Source: a virus. Taken from it: a DNA stretch of 21,321 nucleotides. A program made the translations under genes and the position numbers. Under the pieces are notes generated by a model that was not told the DNA's origin, did no database searches, and saw only the letters and a list, made by a program, of their open reading frames with translations. Positions 5,339-11,794 of this stretch are shown here, piece by piece (the stretch's first letter is position 1; each line of letters starts with the position of its first letter). Location: IMG/VR virus record IMGVR_UViG_3300020470_002359, positions 1-21,321 of that record; one strand, written 5' to 3'.

Positions 5339-5365
5339 AAGACCCTCGAAAGAGGGTCTTTTTTT
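5339..5365 (+). terminator. Intrinsic terminator of the plus-strand unit
   Basis: AAGACCCTC-GAAA-GAGGGTCTTTTTTT: a 9-bp stem with GAAA loop and seven T. On the minus strand the hairpin lacks a good T-tract, so it acts mainly for the plus-strand gene. Confidence 0.92.
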
Positions 5366-5368
5366 ATG

Positions 5369-5617
5369 CTACCATATTCTCTTAGGTGGATCAGTGGGAT
5401 GCCACAATCCATCACCAGTTCTCTTTCGTTCTACCTCAATAGGTACTACTATGATACCATTGGTTATTCTTTCTACTGCTTCGGACATCTTACGATACCC
5501 TGAACCAACATAATATTGTCCTGCAAATACCGATAAGGTTGCTGCACCCCAAAATATGTAATAAAACCTAGACTTTACTTGGTTTCTTTGCTTTTCTCTT
5601 TTGACTTTAGATGCCAT
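5369..5617 (-). CDS. Small membrane protein, 82 aa
   Basis: A basic N-terminus (KVKREKQRNQVKSR) is followed by a hydrophobic segment (FYYIFWGAATLSVFAGQYY, about residues 18-36), then a soluble part ending HPTDPPKRIW. By the positive-inside rule the N-terminus is cytoplasmic. AGAGGA lies about 9 nt before the ATG. It overlaps the upstream gene by 43 nt and is the last gene of this minus-strand run. The function is unknown. Confidence 0.75.
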   Translation of the reverse strand: MASKVKREKQRNQVKSRFYYIFWGAATLSVFAGQYYVGSGYRKMSEAVERITNGIIVVPIEVERKRTGDGLWHPTDPPKRIW

Positions 5618-5898
5618 AATGTGTAATCCTCTGGGGTTAATTTCAATCGTGCTATTTGTTTACATGCATCGTCATAGTCTCTGAACCACGATTTGTTAAA
5701 TGAATTCTTCTTGACTGGATGCAAGTACCAAGGCATTGACCTTATAGTGCCATTACCATTGCCTAATTGCCACTTCAAATCTGATTTAGTGGTAATAAAC
5801 TCTGGTTTCTTGTCACTTCTTGTCTTTCTCTTGGGTTTTGTTGGGGTTGTTGTTAATGATGATAGATTCTTTTTAAGAGATCGTTGTGTTCTTGCCAT
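5575..5898 (-). CDS. Basic hypothetical protein, 107 aa
   Basis: The N-terminal 35 residues are Lys/Arg/Thr-rich (TKPKRKTRSDKKPEF). The rest contains WQLGNGNG and MPWYLHPVKKNSFNKSW and a helical C-terminus. No family is recognised; nucleic-acid binding is possible from charge. The 3' end overlaps the membrane-protein gene by 43 nt. No Shine-Dalgarno sequence is visible. Confidence 0.7.
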   Translation of the reverse strand: MARTQRSLKKNLSSLTTTPTKPKRKTRSDKKPEFITTKSDLKWQLGNGNGTIRSMPWYLHPVKKNSFNKSWFRDYDDACKQIARLKLTPEDYTLWHLKSKEKSKETK

Positions 5899-5899
5899 C

Positions 5900-6046
5900 T
5901 TATAGAGTAGAGTTTGGGCATTGTGCTCTTATATCATCTATCTCTTTCATTAACTTATCTACTAATTCTTGGTCGTCTTTGTTTGCTGCTTGTACGCAAG
6001 CGAGCGTGAGCTCACGCAATACATCATCTGCTTCTGAGTTGCTCAT
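5900..6046 (-). CDS. Hypothetical 48-aa helical protein
   Basis: It starts MSNSEADDVLRELTLACVQA and ends RAQCPNSTL, and is mostly helical and acidic. The ATG at 6046 has GGGAGGAG immediately upstream (a short spacing). An in-frame longer start at 6136 would lie deep inside the upstream gene and is disfavoured. It overlaps the end of the gene at 6024-6260 by 23 nt, so it is probably translationally coupled. Confidence 0.65.
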   Translation of the reverse strand: MSNSEADDVLRELTLACVQAANKDDQELVDKLMKEIDDIRAQCPNSTL

Positions 6047-6260
6047 ACTCCTCCCTGAGTTCATCATAGTGGGAATAGTATGTTGACTCGTTATATAGCA
6101 AGTCACCATCCAACCATTCGTAGAATTCATCCGCAAGAGAGAGTGCGTCCTCTACTCTATTTTCTGCCATTAAATGCTTAAAGCGTTCGACACACCAATC
6201 ATATGATGTGTCACGATGGAGATTAATCCTCTCCTGTAATTTCTTAGGTAGTTTCTTCAT
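6024..6260 (-). CDS. Hypothetical 78-aa acidic protein
   Basis: The basic start MKKLPKKLQERINLHRD is followed by a long acidic helical region (DALSLADEFYEWLDGDLL, then EELREEYEQLRSR-like charge pairs). The ATG overlaps the stop of the upstream gene (ATGA). No domain is recognised. Confidence 0.7.
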   Translation of the reverse strand: MKKLPKKLQERINLHRDTSYDWCVERFKHLMAENRVEDALSLADEFYEWLDGDLLYNESTYYSHYDELREEYEQLRSR

Positions 6261-6544
6261 TTTCTTAGTAGTACCAATGAATTTGAGAGATGATCGAATG
6301 ATACAAATTCAGTATCATCAGGTAGCATGGTATTCAATGCTGATACAAATTCTAATGGTTGTTTCCATAAGAATTTATAATACTGTGATACCTCATAATC
6401 ATCTAAACCCTCACGCGGAGATACACGGAGATTATACTCCCCTTTTACCGCATTTGTGGGTAAATCAGCAATCAACCCACGCACATATGTCTGAAGGACA
6501 CATCTGCTAGGTTTGGTGATTGGTCTCTTTTTCATTGGTAGCAT
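6257..6544 (-). CDS. Hypothetical 95-aa protein
   Basis: It starts MLPMKKRPITKPSRCVLQTY; the second ATG (codon 4) is an alternative start. It contains LIADLPTNAVKGEYNLRVSP and FVSALNTMLPDDTEFVSFDH, suggesting a mixed alpha/beta fold. There is no recognisable Shine-Dalgarno sequence. A 45-nt gap separates it from the upstream gene, with no clear promoter. The function is unknown. Confidence 0.65.
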   Translation of the reverse strand: MLPMKKRPITKPSRCVLQTYVRGLIADLPTNAVKGEYNLRVSPREGLDDYEVSQYYKFLWKQPLEFVSALNTMLPDDTEFVSFDHLSNSLVLLRK

Positions 6545-6589
6545 GATTAAAAGTGAATAAGATGTACAATATTTAAAAGGAAAAGGGGA

Positions 6590-6910
6590 TTATCTCATGT
6601 AGAGATAACCACCTGCCCAGTCACAGTTAGCGATACAAGCAGCATAACTTGCATCATCTAATAAATTATATCTTACTCCCTTCGCTGGTCCCCTCCAAGA
6701 TGCTGGTTTGAATACATCACCAGTCTTACGATCAATGAATGCATGTACAGACTCTTGGTTGTTGATCATGTTGATCTTAATGTACTTACGACCCTCTTTG
6801 ATGTCGAATACAGTATCACCATAACCATTACGGTCATAGTTTGCTTGTAGTGCCTGACCGAGTTTGTGTGCTCTTTCATACACTGTGTCAACGAAAAGTG
6901 CCTTGGACAT
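6590..6910 (-). CDS. Conserved-looking cyanophage protein, 106 aa
   Basis: MSKALFVDTVYERAHKLGQA is followed by GDTVFDIKEGRKYIKI, VHAFIDRKTGDVFKPASW and RGPAKGVRYNLLDD. I recall this compact alpha/beta protein from many T4-like cyanophages but know no function. The start at 6910 (MSKALF) is preferred over an upstream MIQ start. It is the first gene after the dyad-class promoter at 6937-6995, with a leader of about 20 nt. Confidence 0.75.
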   Translation of the reverse strand: MSKALFVDTVYERAHKLGQALQANYDRNGYGDTVFDIKEGRKYIKINMINNQESVHAFIDRKTGDVFKPASWRGPAKGVRYNLLDDASYAACIANCDWAGGYLYMR

Positions 6911-6936
6911 TTGGATCATTTGTTTGTTATGTACTT

Positions 6937-6995
6937 ATTATAGTACATCATGACGGTGTGTCTCTCGTGATTGTGACACTTCTTCAACTGGCTCC
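6937..6995 (-). promoter_or_regulatory. Dyad-class promoter embedded in the 6938-7300 gene end
   Basis: TATAAT (6937-6942) followed by AAGTACAT. The dyad site (6972-6995; CCAGTTGAAGAAGTGTCACA) is 29 nt upstream and encodes PVEEVSQ of the upstream gene. The stop codon TAA of that gene lies inside the -10 box. Confidence 0.55.
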
Positions 6996-7300
6996 TCAAA
7001 GAACACACGATCCCCATAACCGATCATAATCTTATTCCATCGACCATTCTCTAGCAGTTGATAGACCTCTCTAATGGTCTCCTTCGGTCCTGAGTCTGTG
7101 CTCCATGTTCTTTCATACCAATCGTTACCATCATCATACTTATAACCCAGTGCCTCGATTTTACCTATGAAACAGTCCTCTTTTTCATCATCCACATAAC
7201 ATTCTACCTTATCAGGATCCCAAATTGGATCTTCACTGAGCAACCAGTCCTTAGCACTGGTGTATGCCTTACTGAGAGTTCTTGAGAATGGAAATTTCAT
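6938..7300 (-). CDS. Hypothetical 120-aa protein
   Basis: It starts MKFPFSRTLSKAYTSAKDWL. The middle has Trp/Tyr-rich strands (GYKYDDGNDWYERTW, NGRWNKIMIGYGDRVFF). The last 17 residues (PVEEVSQSRETHRHDVL) are encoded by the next promoter and match, in layout, the tail of the protein at 13322-13597. It overlaps the upstream gene by 32 nt. The function is unknown. Confidence 0.7.
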   Translation of the reverse strand: MKFPFSRTLSKAYTSAKDWLLSEDPIWDPDKVECYVDDEKEDCFIGKIEALGYKYDDGNDWYERTWSTDSGPKETIREVYQLLENGRWNKIMIGYGDRVFFEEPVEEVSQSRETHRHDVL

Positions 7301-7517
7301 GGTTTGCTAATGCTAATGCTAATGTTTGTTCAATAGACTTGATCTGTGCCTCCTTGGGTTTCCTAAAAGAGTAGGTTGTTCTCTCTTTTTGTAGAGCATC
7401 AACAATAATGCTGATCTCCCACTCTTCTAGTTCAACCTTAACCTTAGGGTATAGTATTACCTTAGCATCAAACTCACTGTTAGATGCATTTGGATTTGCT
7501 TTCTGTGTGTATGTCAT
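7269..7517 (-). CDS. Hypothetical 82-aa protein
   Basis: A polar N-terminus (MTYTQKANPNASNSEFDAKV) is followed by a helical region, VELEEWEISIIVDALQKERT, and SIEQTLALALANHEISIL. The LALALANHE part is encoded by three tandem TGCTAA hexamers (plus strand 7305-7324). The start overlaps the 22-aa ORF stop (ATGA). It resembles small regulatory-type phage helix proteins only in general form. Confidence 0.65.
   Translation of the reverse strand: MTYTQKANPNASNSEFDAKVILYPKVKVELEEWEISIIVDALQKERTTYSFRKPKEAQIKSIEQTLALALANHEISILKNSQ
7305..7324. repeat. Three tandem TGCTAA hexamers
   Basis: TGCTAA is repeated three times plus TG. It lies in the 3' coding part of 7269-7517 and is in frame (two codons per unit), so copy changes would not shift the frame. 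Confidence 0.7.
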
Positions 7518-7582
7518 GGGATTAAATTACCATCCTCATCATACCAATCATCTCTTACATCTTCTAGTTCTACACCTTCCAT
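7514..7582 (-). CDS. Possible 22-aa acidic micro-protein
   Basis: MEGVELEDVRDDWYDEDGNL and two more residues, then stop. GGAG lies 7 nt before the ATG, and the stop overlaps the next start (ATGA), the same coupling as neighbouring genes. It fills the only gap in this run. It may be a real micro-protein or a translated leader that delivers ribosomes to 7269-7517. Confidence 0.5.
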   Translation of the reverse strand: MEGVELEDVRDDWYDEDGNLIP

Positions 7583-7584
7583 TG

Positions 7585-7812
7585 TTATGCTCCTTTTAAT
7601 GATAGTGAATTGTGATAGACTTGCTTACTGTTTAAGCATGTCTTATGAATGTTAAAGAGTAAATCCATGTTTACTCCCTCCCAATCATCCCATTCTGACA
7701 CATAGTCAGAATTATCAAAGTCACCAGTACCATCATTATACTGTGGACATGACCTAAAGTCAAGGTCATCATCAATCCAAAACAATCTTCCAAAGAATTC
7801 AGATGAATACAT
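7585..7812 (-). CDS. Acidic hypothetical protein, 75 aa
   Basis: Asp/Trp-rich: MYSSEFFGRLFWIDDDLDF, then DNSDYVSEWDDWEGVNMD, and a short polar C-terminus. The high negative charge could mimic DNA, but there is no direct support. The start overlaps the upstream stop (TAATG), so it is coupled. The function is unknown. Confidence 0.7.
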   Translation of the reverse strand: MYSSEFFGRLFWIDDDLDFRSCPQYNDGTGDFDNSDYVSEWDDWEGVNMDLLFNIHKTCLNSKQVYHNSLSLKGA

Positions 7813-8057
7813 TACTCTTCTACCTCCTCAAAATATATACCATGAATCTCATTGAATACATCAAGATCCATGTAGTCTTCACGATGATACTTCATTACAT
7901 TCTCACCACCAAAGATAAACTCTTCAACAAAATACTGTGTGTTAAGAGTGAGATCATTAGCAGCATTCATGAGTTCATCAATCTCTTTCTTATTGCATCC
8001 AAGTGCTTCCTTGCAGTATGCAATGTCTTCAATTAATTGTTGGGTTCCTGTGTACAT
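7812..8057 (-). CDS. Hypothetical acidic protein, 81 aa
   Basis: It starts MYTGTQQLIEDIAYCKEALG with helices, then MNAANDLTLNTQYFVEEFI and an acidic C-terminus FEEVEE. The ATG at 8057 has GGAGG 8 nt upstream, so it is preferred over the ATG at 8072. It overlaps the zinc-ribbon gene by one base (TAATG). No family is recognised. Confidence 0.7.
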   Translation of the reverse strand: MYTGTQQLIEDIAYCKEALGCNKKEIDELMNAANDLTLNTQYFVEEFIFGGENVMKYHREDYMDLDVFNEIHGIYFEEVEE

Positions 8058-8215
8058 TAAACCAACCTCCATTCATACTTATCCACTGATTCTTCACAGT
8101 GAACACATGTTAATGCTGACCATGCGAAGTGATAAACTTTGGATGGTTGGTTGCAACAAGGGCATTCAATGATTTTACCATTTGATGTGCTCCTTGTGTT
8201 CTTGTTTACATTCAT
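8057..8215 (-). CDS. Small zinc-ribbon-like protein, 52 aa
   Basis: MNVNKNTRSTSNGKIIECPC is followed by CNQPSKVYHFAWSALTCVHC: a CPCC pair and a CVHC pair 16 residues apart, a classic four-cysteine zinc knuckle/ribbon. A C-terminal segment DKYEWRLV ends the chain. Such miniature zinc ribbons often bind nucleic acid or a polymerase. The ATG at 8215 lacks a good Shine-Dalgarno sequence. The gene follows a structured leader and is first in its operon. Confidence 0.7.
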   Translation of the reverse strand: MNVNKNTRSTSNGKIIECPCCNQPSKVYHFAWSALTCVHCEESVDKYEWRLV

Positions 8216-8334
8216 TAGAACTTTAGAGCAAAGGGCGAGAGAAACGAAATCAGGGGTCAGTGCATTACTCTTTCGATCATGTGTCTGCTTCAGAGTCAGA
8301 CTAGAAAGAAACCTGTTTCGTTTCCCATGTACTT
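8216..8334 (-). promoter_or_regulatory. Structured 5' leader RNA
   Basis: Starting about 4 nt from the predicted transcription start, GAAACGAAA/TTTCGTTTC (8241-8249 with 8316-8324, 9 bp) continues past a one-base bulge into CAGG/CCTG (8251-8254 with 8312-8315). Inside is a hairpin GTCTG/CAGAC (8283-8287 with 8297-8301). A long-range 13-bp closing stem is unlikely by chance. A short ORF, MGNETGFFLV, starts at the 5' end. A riboswitch or protein-binding leader is inferred; I know of no matching family. Confidence 0.55.
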
Positions 8335-8392
8335 AATATAGCAGACTATCAGGACTCTAGGGCATCTTGTAGACAGTTTGACAAGTGGTCCC
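8335..8392 (-). promoter_or_regulatory. Dyad-class promoter embedded in the 8349-8495 gene
   Basis: TATATT (8335-8340) followed by AAGTACATG; the dyad site (8369-8392; CCACTTGTCAAACTGTCTAC) is 28 nt upstream, inside the coding end of the 48-aa gene. Confidence 0.65.
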
Positions 8393-8495
8393 AAAGTTCT
8401 GTGTCGGTTTCATCATAGTGGCATAATGCACTTCTAATGAATTCTATTTGATCAGTGGTTAGTTCAACCTCCGTTGTAACTGCTTCTCTATTCAT
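8349..8495 (-). CDS. Small acidic protein, third member of LWD family
   Basis: MNREAVTTEVELTTDQIEFI is followed by DTELWDHLSNCLQDALES, 48 aa. The L-T-x-x-Q/E...LWDxLxxC pattern matches the proteins at 1-126 and 1353-1535. GAGG lies 5 nt before the ATG. It is the last gene of the ho1/pyrE array; its 3' coding part also contains the dyad of the next promoter. Confidence 0.65.
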   Translation of the reverse strand: MNREAVTTEVELTTDQIEFIRSALCHYDETDTELWDHLSNCLQDALES

Positions 8496-8513
8496 GTGAA
8501 CCTCGAAAATTTG

Positions 8514-9227
8514 TTAATTCATCCATGAACCTTGTGTTCCTGGAACTGGTTTTCCTGCATTAGGATCAGTAGGATATACTTGCAACTCACTATCAAATTC
8601 AGGGTATCGACACGCAATATTAAATGATATAGTAACACGCCTTTTTGCACATGGTTTAACATGATGCATGAGTGATGATGGAAATATACACACCATCCCT
8701 TCACCTATGTTATGTGAAGGATCTTCATAACCACCAGTGGTCATTGTATGAAATGTACTATCAATAGGATGTGTTGATGATAATACAGGAGAAACGAACT
8801 CTAATGTATTCTCTTCATCCATGTCTAGGAAGTACACTCCTGAATAGTTAGGATTTCCCTTAACTCCAGCACTGTGTGTATGCATATCAGCATAATCACC
8901 AGTATTATATACATTCCACCAACAACTAGTGACACCAGCATCATTAAATTTTCTGACACCAGCAAAGTCAACTACTTCCTTGAAAGGATCCCATACCATG
9001 TATTTGATATACTTGTCAAGTATAATCGCTGCTATGTCCTTATCTATACCAGTTCTATATGTGGTGATGACCTTACTCTTAGTAATTTCATCCCATTTAT
9101 GACTAAATGAGTCCTTATGTCGTTGTGCATAGTGTAGAATTCTAGGAAGTATTTCATCCTTGATTTCATCATGCTTCTCTACCTTACTATACGATACAAA
9201 GTTAGTAGGAAAGAATTTAATTGTCAC
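8514..9227 (-). CDS. Putative 2OG-Fe(II) oxygenase (PF13759-like)
   Basis: This 237-aa protein has the phage-type oxygenase core: WWNVYNTGDYADMHTHS (His116, His118), YSGVYFLD, then FPSSLMHHVKP (distal His188) and RRVTISFN (Arg196/197 for 2-oxoglutarate). An N-terminal helical region of about 90 residues precedes it. The start is GTG at 9227 with GGAGGA 8 nt upstream. It overlaps the upstream gene by 11 nt and lies in the same transcript as ho1 and pyrE. The substrate is unknown. Confidence 0.8.
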   Translation of the reverse strand: MTIKFFPTNFVSYSKVEKHDEIKDEILPRILHYAQRHKDSFSHKWDEITKSKVITTYRTGIDKDIAAIILDKYIKYMVWDPFKEVVDFAGVRKFNDAGVTSCWWNVYNTGDYADMHTHSAGVKGNPNYSGVYFLDMDEENTLEFVSPVLSSTHPIDSTFHTMTTGGYEDPSHNIGEGMVCIFPSSLMHHVKPCAKRRVTISFNIACRYPEFDSELQVYPTDPNAGKPVPGTQGSWMN

Positions 9228-9429
9228 TTGGTTGTTCCTCCATTACTTCAATTTCATCCCAATAACAACTAGGGCAAAGAAGATTGCATTGAGATACTCC
9301 ATGCAATTTATCGGGATCAGGCCATTCACGAGTGGTAATAGTAATATATTGTGAACCAATAAAATTCACAACACCACTATCATCTTTCCACCTGATTTTC
9401 ATCCCACGATAGAAATCAGTCTTCTTCAT
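9217..9429 (-). CDS. Hypothetical 70-aa beta-rich protein
   Basis: MKKTDFYRGMKIRWKDDSGV is followed by VNFIGSQYITITTREWP, then HGVSQCNLLCPSCYWDEIEV. The pattern looks like a small SH3-like barrel, and I recall relatives in cyanophages. The ATG at 9429 is preferred; a GTG at 9450 is deep in the upstream gene. It overlaps both neighbours. The function is unknown. Confidence 0.7.
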   Translation of the reverse strand: MKKTDFYRGMKIRWKDDSGVVNFIGSQYITITTREWPDPDKLHGVSQCNLLCPSCYWDEIEVMEEQPSDN

Positions 9430-9622
9430 CGTAAAACTCGAAGGGTTCACGGTTCTTATTTTCTTCCTTAGGTATCTTGAATAGATCCCTGAACTCCTTC
9501 ATTGAATCAAGTTGCCGCTGCAACCCATCAATCTGTGATTGTAGAATTTGTAAATTCCTATCAGTATTCTTCTGCAACATCAGAATATTCTGTATTGCTG
9601 ATTTAAATTCCTGCTCGTTCAT
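9416..9622 (-). CDS. Coiled-coil protein, 68 aa
   Basis: MNEQEFKSAIQNILMLQKNT then a heptad-like helix, NLQILQSQIDGLQRQLDSMK, and an acidic tail FEFYDEED. Hydrophobic residues spaced 3-4 apart (I, L, I, L, L, M) suggest a coiled coil that would let it dimerise. It overlaps the upstream gene by 20 nt and the downstream gene by 14 nt. Confidence 0.7.
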   Translation of the reverse strand: MNEQEFKSAIQNILMLQKNTDRNLQILQSQIDGLQRQLDSMKEFRDLFKIPKEENKNREPFEFYDEED

Positions 9623-9776
9623 CGTTAATATTTTGTAGTTGGCGTTCTAACTCATATTTGATTGTTGTTAGAGGTTGCATGAGATAGTTATCCCATTCAT
9701 TCTCAAATAAGAGATCCTCTAAGTGTGCAACATGTTCTAATGCGAACATTAATTTAGTCTTATTATTCATTCTCAT
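9603..9776 (-). CDS. Hypothetical helical protein, about 57 aa
   Basis: MRMNNKTKLMFALEHVAHLE is followed by DLLFENEWDNYLMQPLTTI and a basic helical C-terminus. The ATG at 9776 or the in-frame one at 9770 is equally likely; neither has a strong Shine-Dalgarno sequence. A longer reading to 9854 lies inside the upstream gene. It overlaps both neighbours and is probably coupled. Confidence 0.65.
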   Translation of the reverse strand: MRMNNKTKLMFALEHVAHLEDLLFENEWDNYLMQPLTTIKYELERQLQNINDERAGI

Positions 9777-9927
9777 CGAATTGCCCCAGTTTAGCGTCAG
9801 CAAGAGATGCAACCATAGTCCAAGCAATTTCACCTGATACCATGTTCTTATCACAGAAATACTCTACGGTATCCTCCATGACCTCCATCATTTCTATTAA
9901 TTGTTGTTGCCTTTCATCACTAATCAT
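9763..9927 (-). CDS. Hypothetical acidic helical protein, 54 aa
   Basis: MISDERQQQLIEMMEVMEDT is followed by VEYFCDKNMVSGEIAWTMVA and an acidic end. The ATG at 9927 is preferred over a TTG at 9969. It overlaps the upstream gene by 8 nt. The composition suggests a two-helix protein; the function is unknown. Confidence 0.65.
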   Translation of the reverse strand: MISDERQQQLIEMMEVMEDTVEYFCDKNMVSGEIAWTMVASLADAKLGQFDENE

Positions 9928-10318
9928 TTTTGATTCTGCGAGGTACTTTAATAGTCCATGCTGGTGCAACTAAATCCACCATTTCAAACTGTGCTTTTGC
10001 CTTCTCTCTTGCCTTTGCTGCCTTTTCTAATTTATTCAATTCATCTTCACGACCTGGTTCAGGTTGTATCTCACCGTAGTGAGGATCCCATATTTCAGGA
10101 TGCTCATGACAATCAAAGAACTCTAAAATAGAACTATCAACCATGTGATACAATGTATCCCAAGTCAATGTCCTTCTTAGTGTCTCTGCTATATATTCCG
10201 CTTGATTAACTGACATTTCTTGTTTAAGAAATTCACCTCTTGCCCATACTAATTCATTCAGATCAATTGTGATCTGTACATTCTTATGGACACCTGTATC
10301 ATCATATGGTTCAGGCAT
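9920..10318 (-). CDS. Hypothetical 132-aa protein following pyrE
   Basis: MPEPYDDTGVHKNVQITIDL is followed by a helical region (ARGEFLKQEMSVNQAEYIAE), a WDTLYHMVDSSILEFFDCHE segment and a long charged helix (KLEKAAKAREKAKAQFE). The ATG at 10318 overlaps the pyrE stop by 8 nt and has GAGG 6 nt upstream. A longer reading to 10447 would be inside pyrE and is rejected. The function is unknown. Confidence 0.75.
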   Translation of the reverse strand: MPEPYDDTGVHKNVQITIDLNELVWARGEFLKQEMSVNQAEYIAETLRRTLTWDTLYHMVDSSILEFFDCHEHPEIWDPHYGEIQPEPGREDELNKLEKAAKAREKAKAQFEMVDLVAPAWTIKVPRRIKND

Positions 10319-10859
10319 TGGCAACCTCGCTGAGTGTGAATAGTGATCTGAATTCAATATTATTATCATCCCATATCTTATGATCATCCATACGATCAAC
10401 GATAGCAACAACACGATTAACAACATAACCTGCATCCCGAAGAACATTTACTGCTACCATTGCACTGCCACCAGTTGTGGTAACATCCTCAAGTACAGTA
10501 ATAACAGATCCTTTAGGTGGTTTATTACCCTCAATGACCTCTTTAGTACCATATCCTTTTGGATTCTTTCGTATGATAAGAGCATCAATGTGTCTATCAC
10601 ATTTATAGTATGCTTTCTGTGCAATACCACATACTAATGGGTCTGCACCTAATGTTAATCCACCAACTGCAACAGCATTCTTCTCTACCTCTTCAATCAT
10701 AAGATGTGATAGTAATGCATTACCTTCACATGATAGTGTGACAGGTTTACAATTGACATAATGTTCTGACTCTTGACCAGATGATAGAGTAAACTGTCCA
10801 TGACGGTATGCTCTCTCTTTCAATAGTTTGAGTAGTGTGTCTCTATGTGTTGTTGTCAT
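10311..10859 (-). CDS. pyrE: Orotate phosphoribosyltransferase
   Basis: PyrE transfers a phosphoribosyl group from PRPP to orotate, giving orotidine 5'-monophosphate in pyrimidine synthesis (EC 2.4.2.10). The 182-aa length is slightly short of common bacterial forms. Residues 23-45 carry the FTLSSGQ-x-S-x-x-YVN start. Residues 97-106, RKNPKGYGTK, form the mobile catalytic loop with Arg/Lys residues, and 119-132, VITVLEDVTTTGGS, is the PRPP-binding motif. It overlaps ho1 by 4 nt (ATGA). The phage would gain pyrimidine nucleotides for DNA synthesis. Confidence 0.93.
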   Translation of the reverse strand: MTTTHRDTLLKLLKERAYRHGQFTLSSGQESEHYVNCKPVTLSCEGNALLSHLMIEEVEKNAVAVGGLTLGADPLVCGIAQKAYYKCDRHIDALIIRKNPKGYGTKEVIEGNKPPKGSVITVLEDVTTTGGSAMVAVNVLRDAGYVVNRVVAIVDRMDDHKIWDDNNIEFRSLFTLSEVANA

Positions 10860-11545
10860 TTAAGTCCAAGTTTCGATTTAACAAGTCCACAAAGGACTTT
10901 GATTAGGGATTTAGATGCACTACCTTGTAGTTCATCAAACATATACATGTTCAATCTAAATGCATAGTTTGCTTCTGCAATCATAGCATTCATCATAGAT
11001 TGATCTATGTCTAGTGAATCTAAGGTAGACCTATAGTTTGTCTTAAATTCTTTAGCATCAGATATACTATTAAATTCATAGAAATCTAAACCTTTACCTA
11101 ATGGTGGATTCAATGCTTTCTCAGCAATGCCCTTTAAGATCTGCCCACCAGAAAGATCACCCAAATATCTGGTATAGTGGTGAGCAACAAGTAACTCAGG
11201 ATTATCCTTAGCCACCTCACGGATTCGATATAAGTACTGTTCACATGCTTTACTAGGTTTAATTTGTTGTTCCCAATCAGGACCATAATAATATTCAAGA
11301 TCTGTTATTAAAGAATTAGTTCTTTCTAACTCTTTAAAATACATCTTACCAACTACAGGATGATCCTTCAAGTTTGATATCTCATACTCCATACATTTGT
11401 ATACGAAGTAGAAGTTCTTAATCAACTCACGATAATTCTCAGGATCTACTACACCTCTAAGAAAACCAGCAACAAACTTAGTGTTCTCTGCTGCTGAATG
11501 AGATACTTTAGTTCCTTCTTTAATTTGTTTAGCAAAATCAGTCAT
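10856..11545 (-). CDS. ho1: Heme oxygenase, cyanobacterial type
   Basis: Heme oxygenase cleaves heme to biliverdin IX-alpha, CO and iron, using reduced ferredoxin in cyanobacteria. Biliverdin feeds phycobilin synthesis. This 229-aa protein has the usual length. His16 (KVSHSAAEN) is the expected proximal heme ligand, and LGDLSGGQILKGIA (128-141) is the distal-helix signature. Cyanophage Ho1 proteins are known to be active and are often paired with bilin reductases; no reductase (pebS or pcyA) is in this window. It is coupled to pyrE (4-nt overlap) and to the upstream gene (1-nt overlap). Confidence 0.95.
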   Translation of the reverse strand: MTDFAKQIKEGTKVSHSAAENTKFVAGFLRGVVDPENYRELIKNFYFVYKCMEYEISNLKDHPVVGKMYFKELERTNSLITDLEYYYGPDWEQQIKPSKACEQYLYRIREVAKDNPELLVAHHYTRYLGDLSGGQILKGIAEKALNPPLGKGLDFYEFNSISDAKEFKTNYRSTLDSLDIDQSMMNAMIAEANYAFRLNMYMFDELQGSASKSLIKVLCGLVKSKLGLK

Positions 11546-11793
11546 TAGTACCTACTGGGAATATTATTATATGGAGATTCATCTCTTGGTTTAGGATTTG
11601 GCATATCCTTTGCTATTTCTATCATACGATCTCTTATCTCCATCAGTTCATGATAGCATTTCTGATTATGAGAGCAACCACGCAACTCATGGTCTGGTTT
11701 ATGCAATGATTCTAAGAACAATGTCTTAGCACGATCCCACTTCTCATAAGAGGAATCTAAATCTTCTATTGTTCTTTGATCTTTTGATGCCAT
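11545..11793 (-). CDS. Hypothetical 82-aa protein before ho1
   Basis: MASKDQRTIEDLDSSYEKWD is followed by FLESLHKPDHELRGCSHNQKC and YHELMEIRDRMIEIAKDMP. It is probably a helical hairpin with two Cys. The stop overlaps the ho1 start (TAATG), and the start is one base from the methyltransferase stop. It could be an accessory protein, but nothing in the sequence proves this. Confidence 0.7.
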   Translation of the reverse strand: MASKDQRTIEDLDSSYEKWDRAKTLFLESLHKPDHELRGCSHNQKCYHELMEIRDRMIEIAKDMPNPKPRDESPYNNIPSRY

Positions 11794-11794
11794 G

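Noticed and set aside
5900-6136. Longer 78-aa reading
   Set aside because: It overlaps the upstream gene by over 100 nt; an internal ATG with GGAGGAG is better placed.
9763-9969. TTG start giving 68 aa
   Set aside because: The ATG at 9927 overlaps the upstream stop in the usual manner; TTG has no ribosome site.
9920-10447. Longer 175-aa reading after pyrE
   Set aside because: The extra N-terminus is the wrong-frame reading of pyrE; a supported start lies at 10318.
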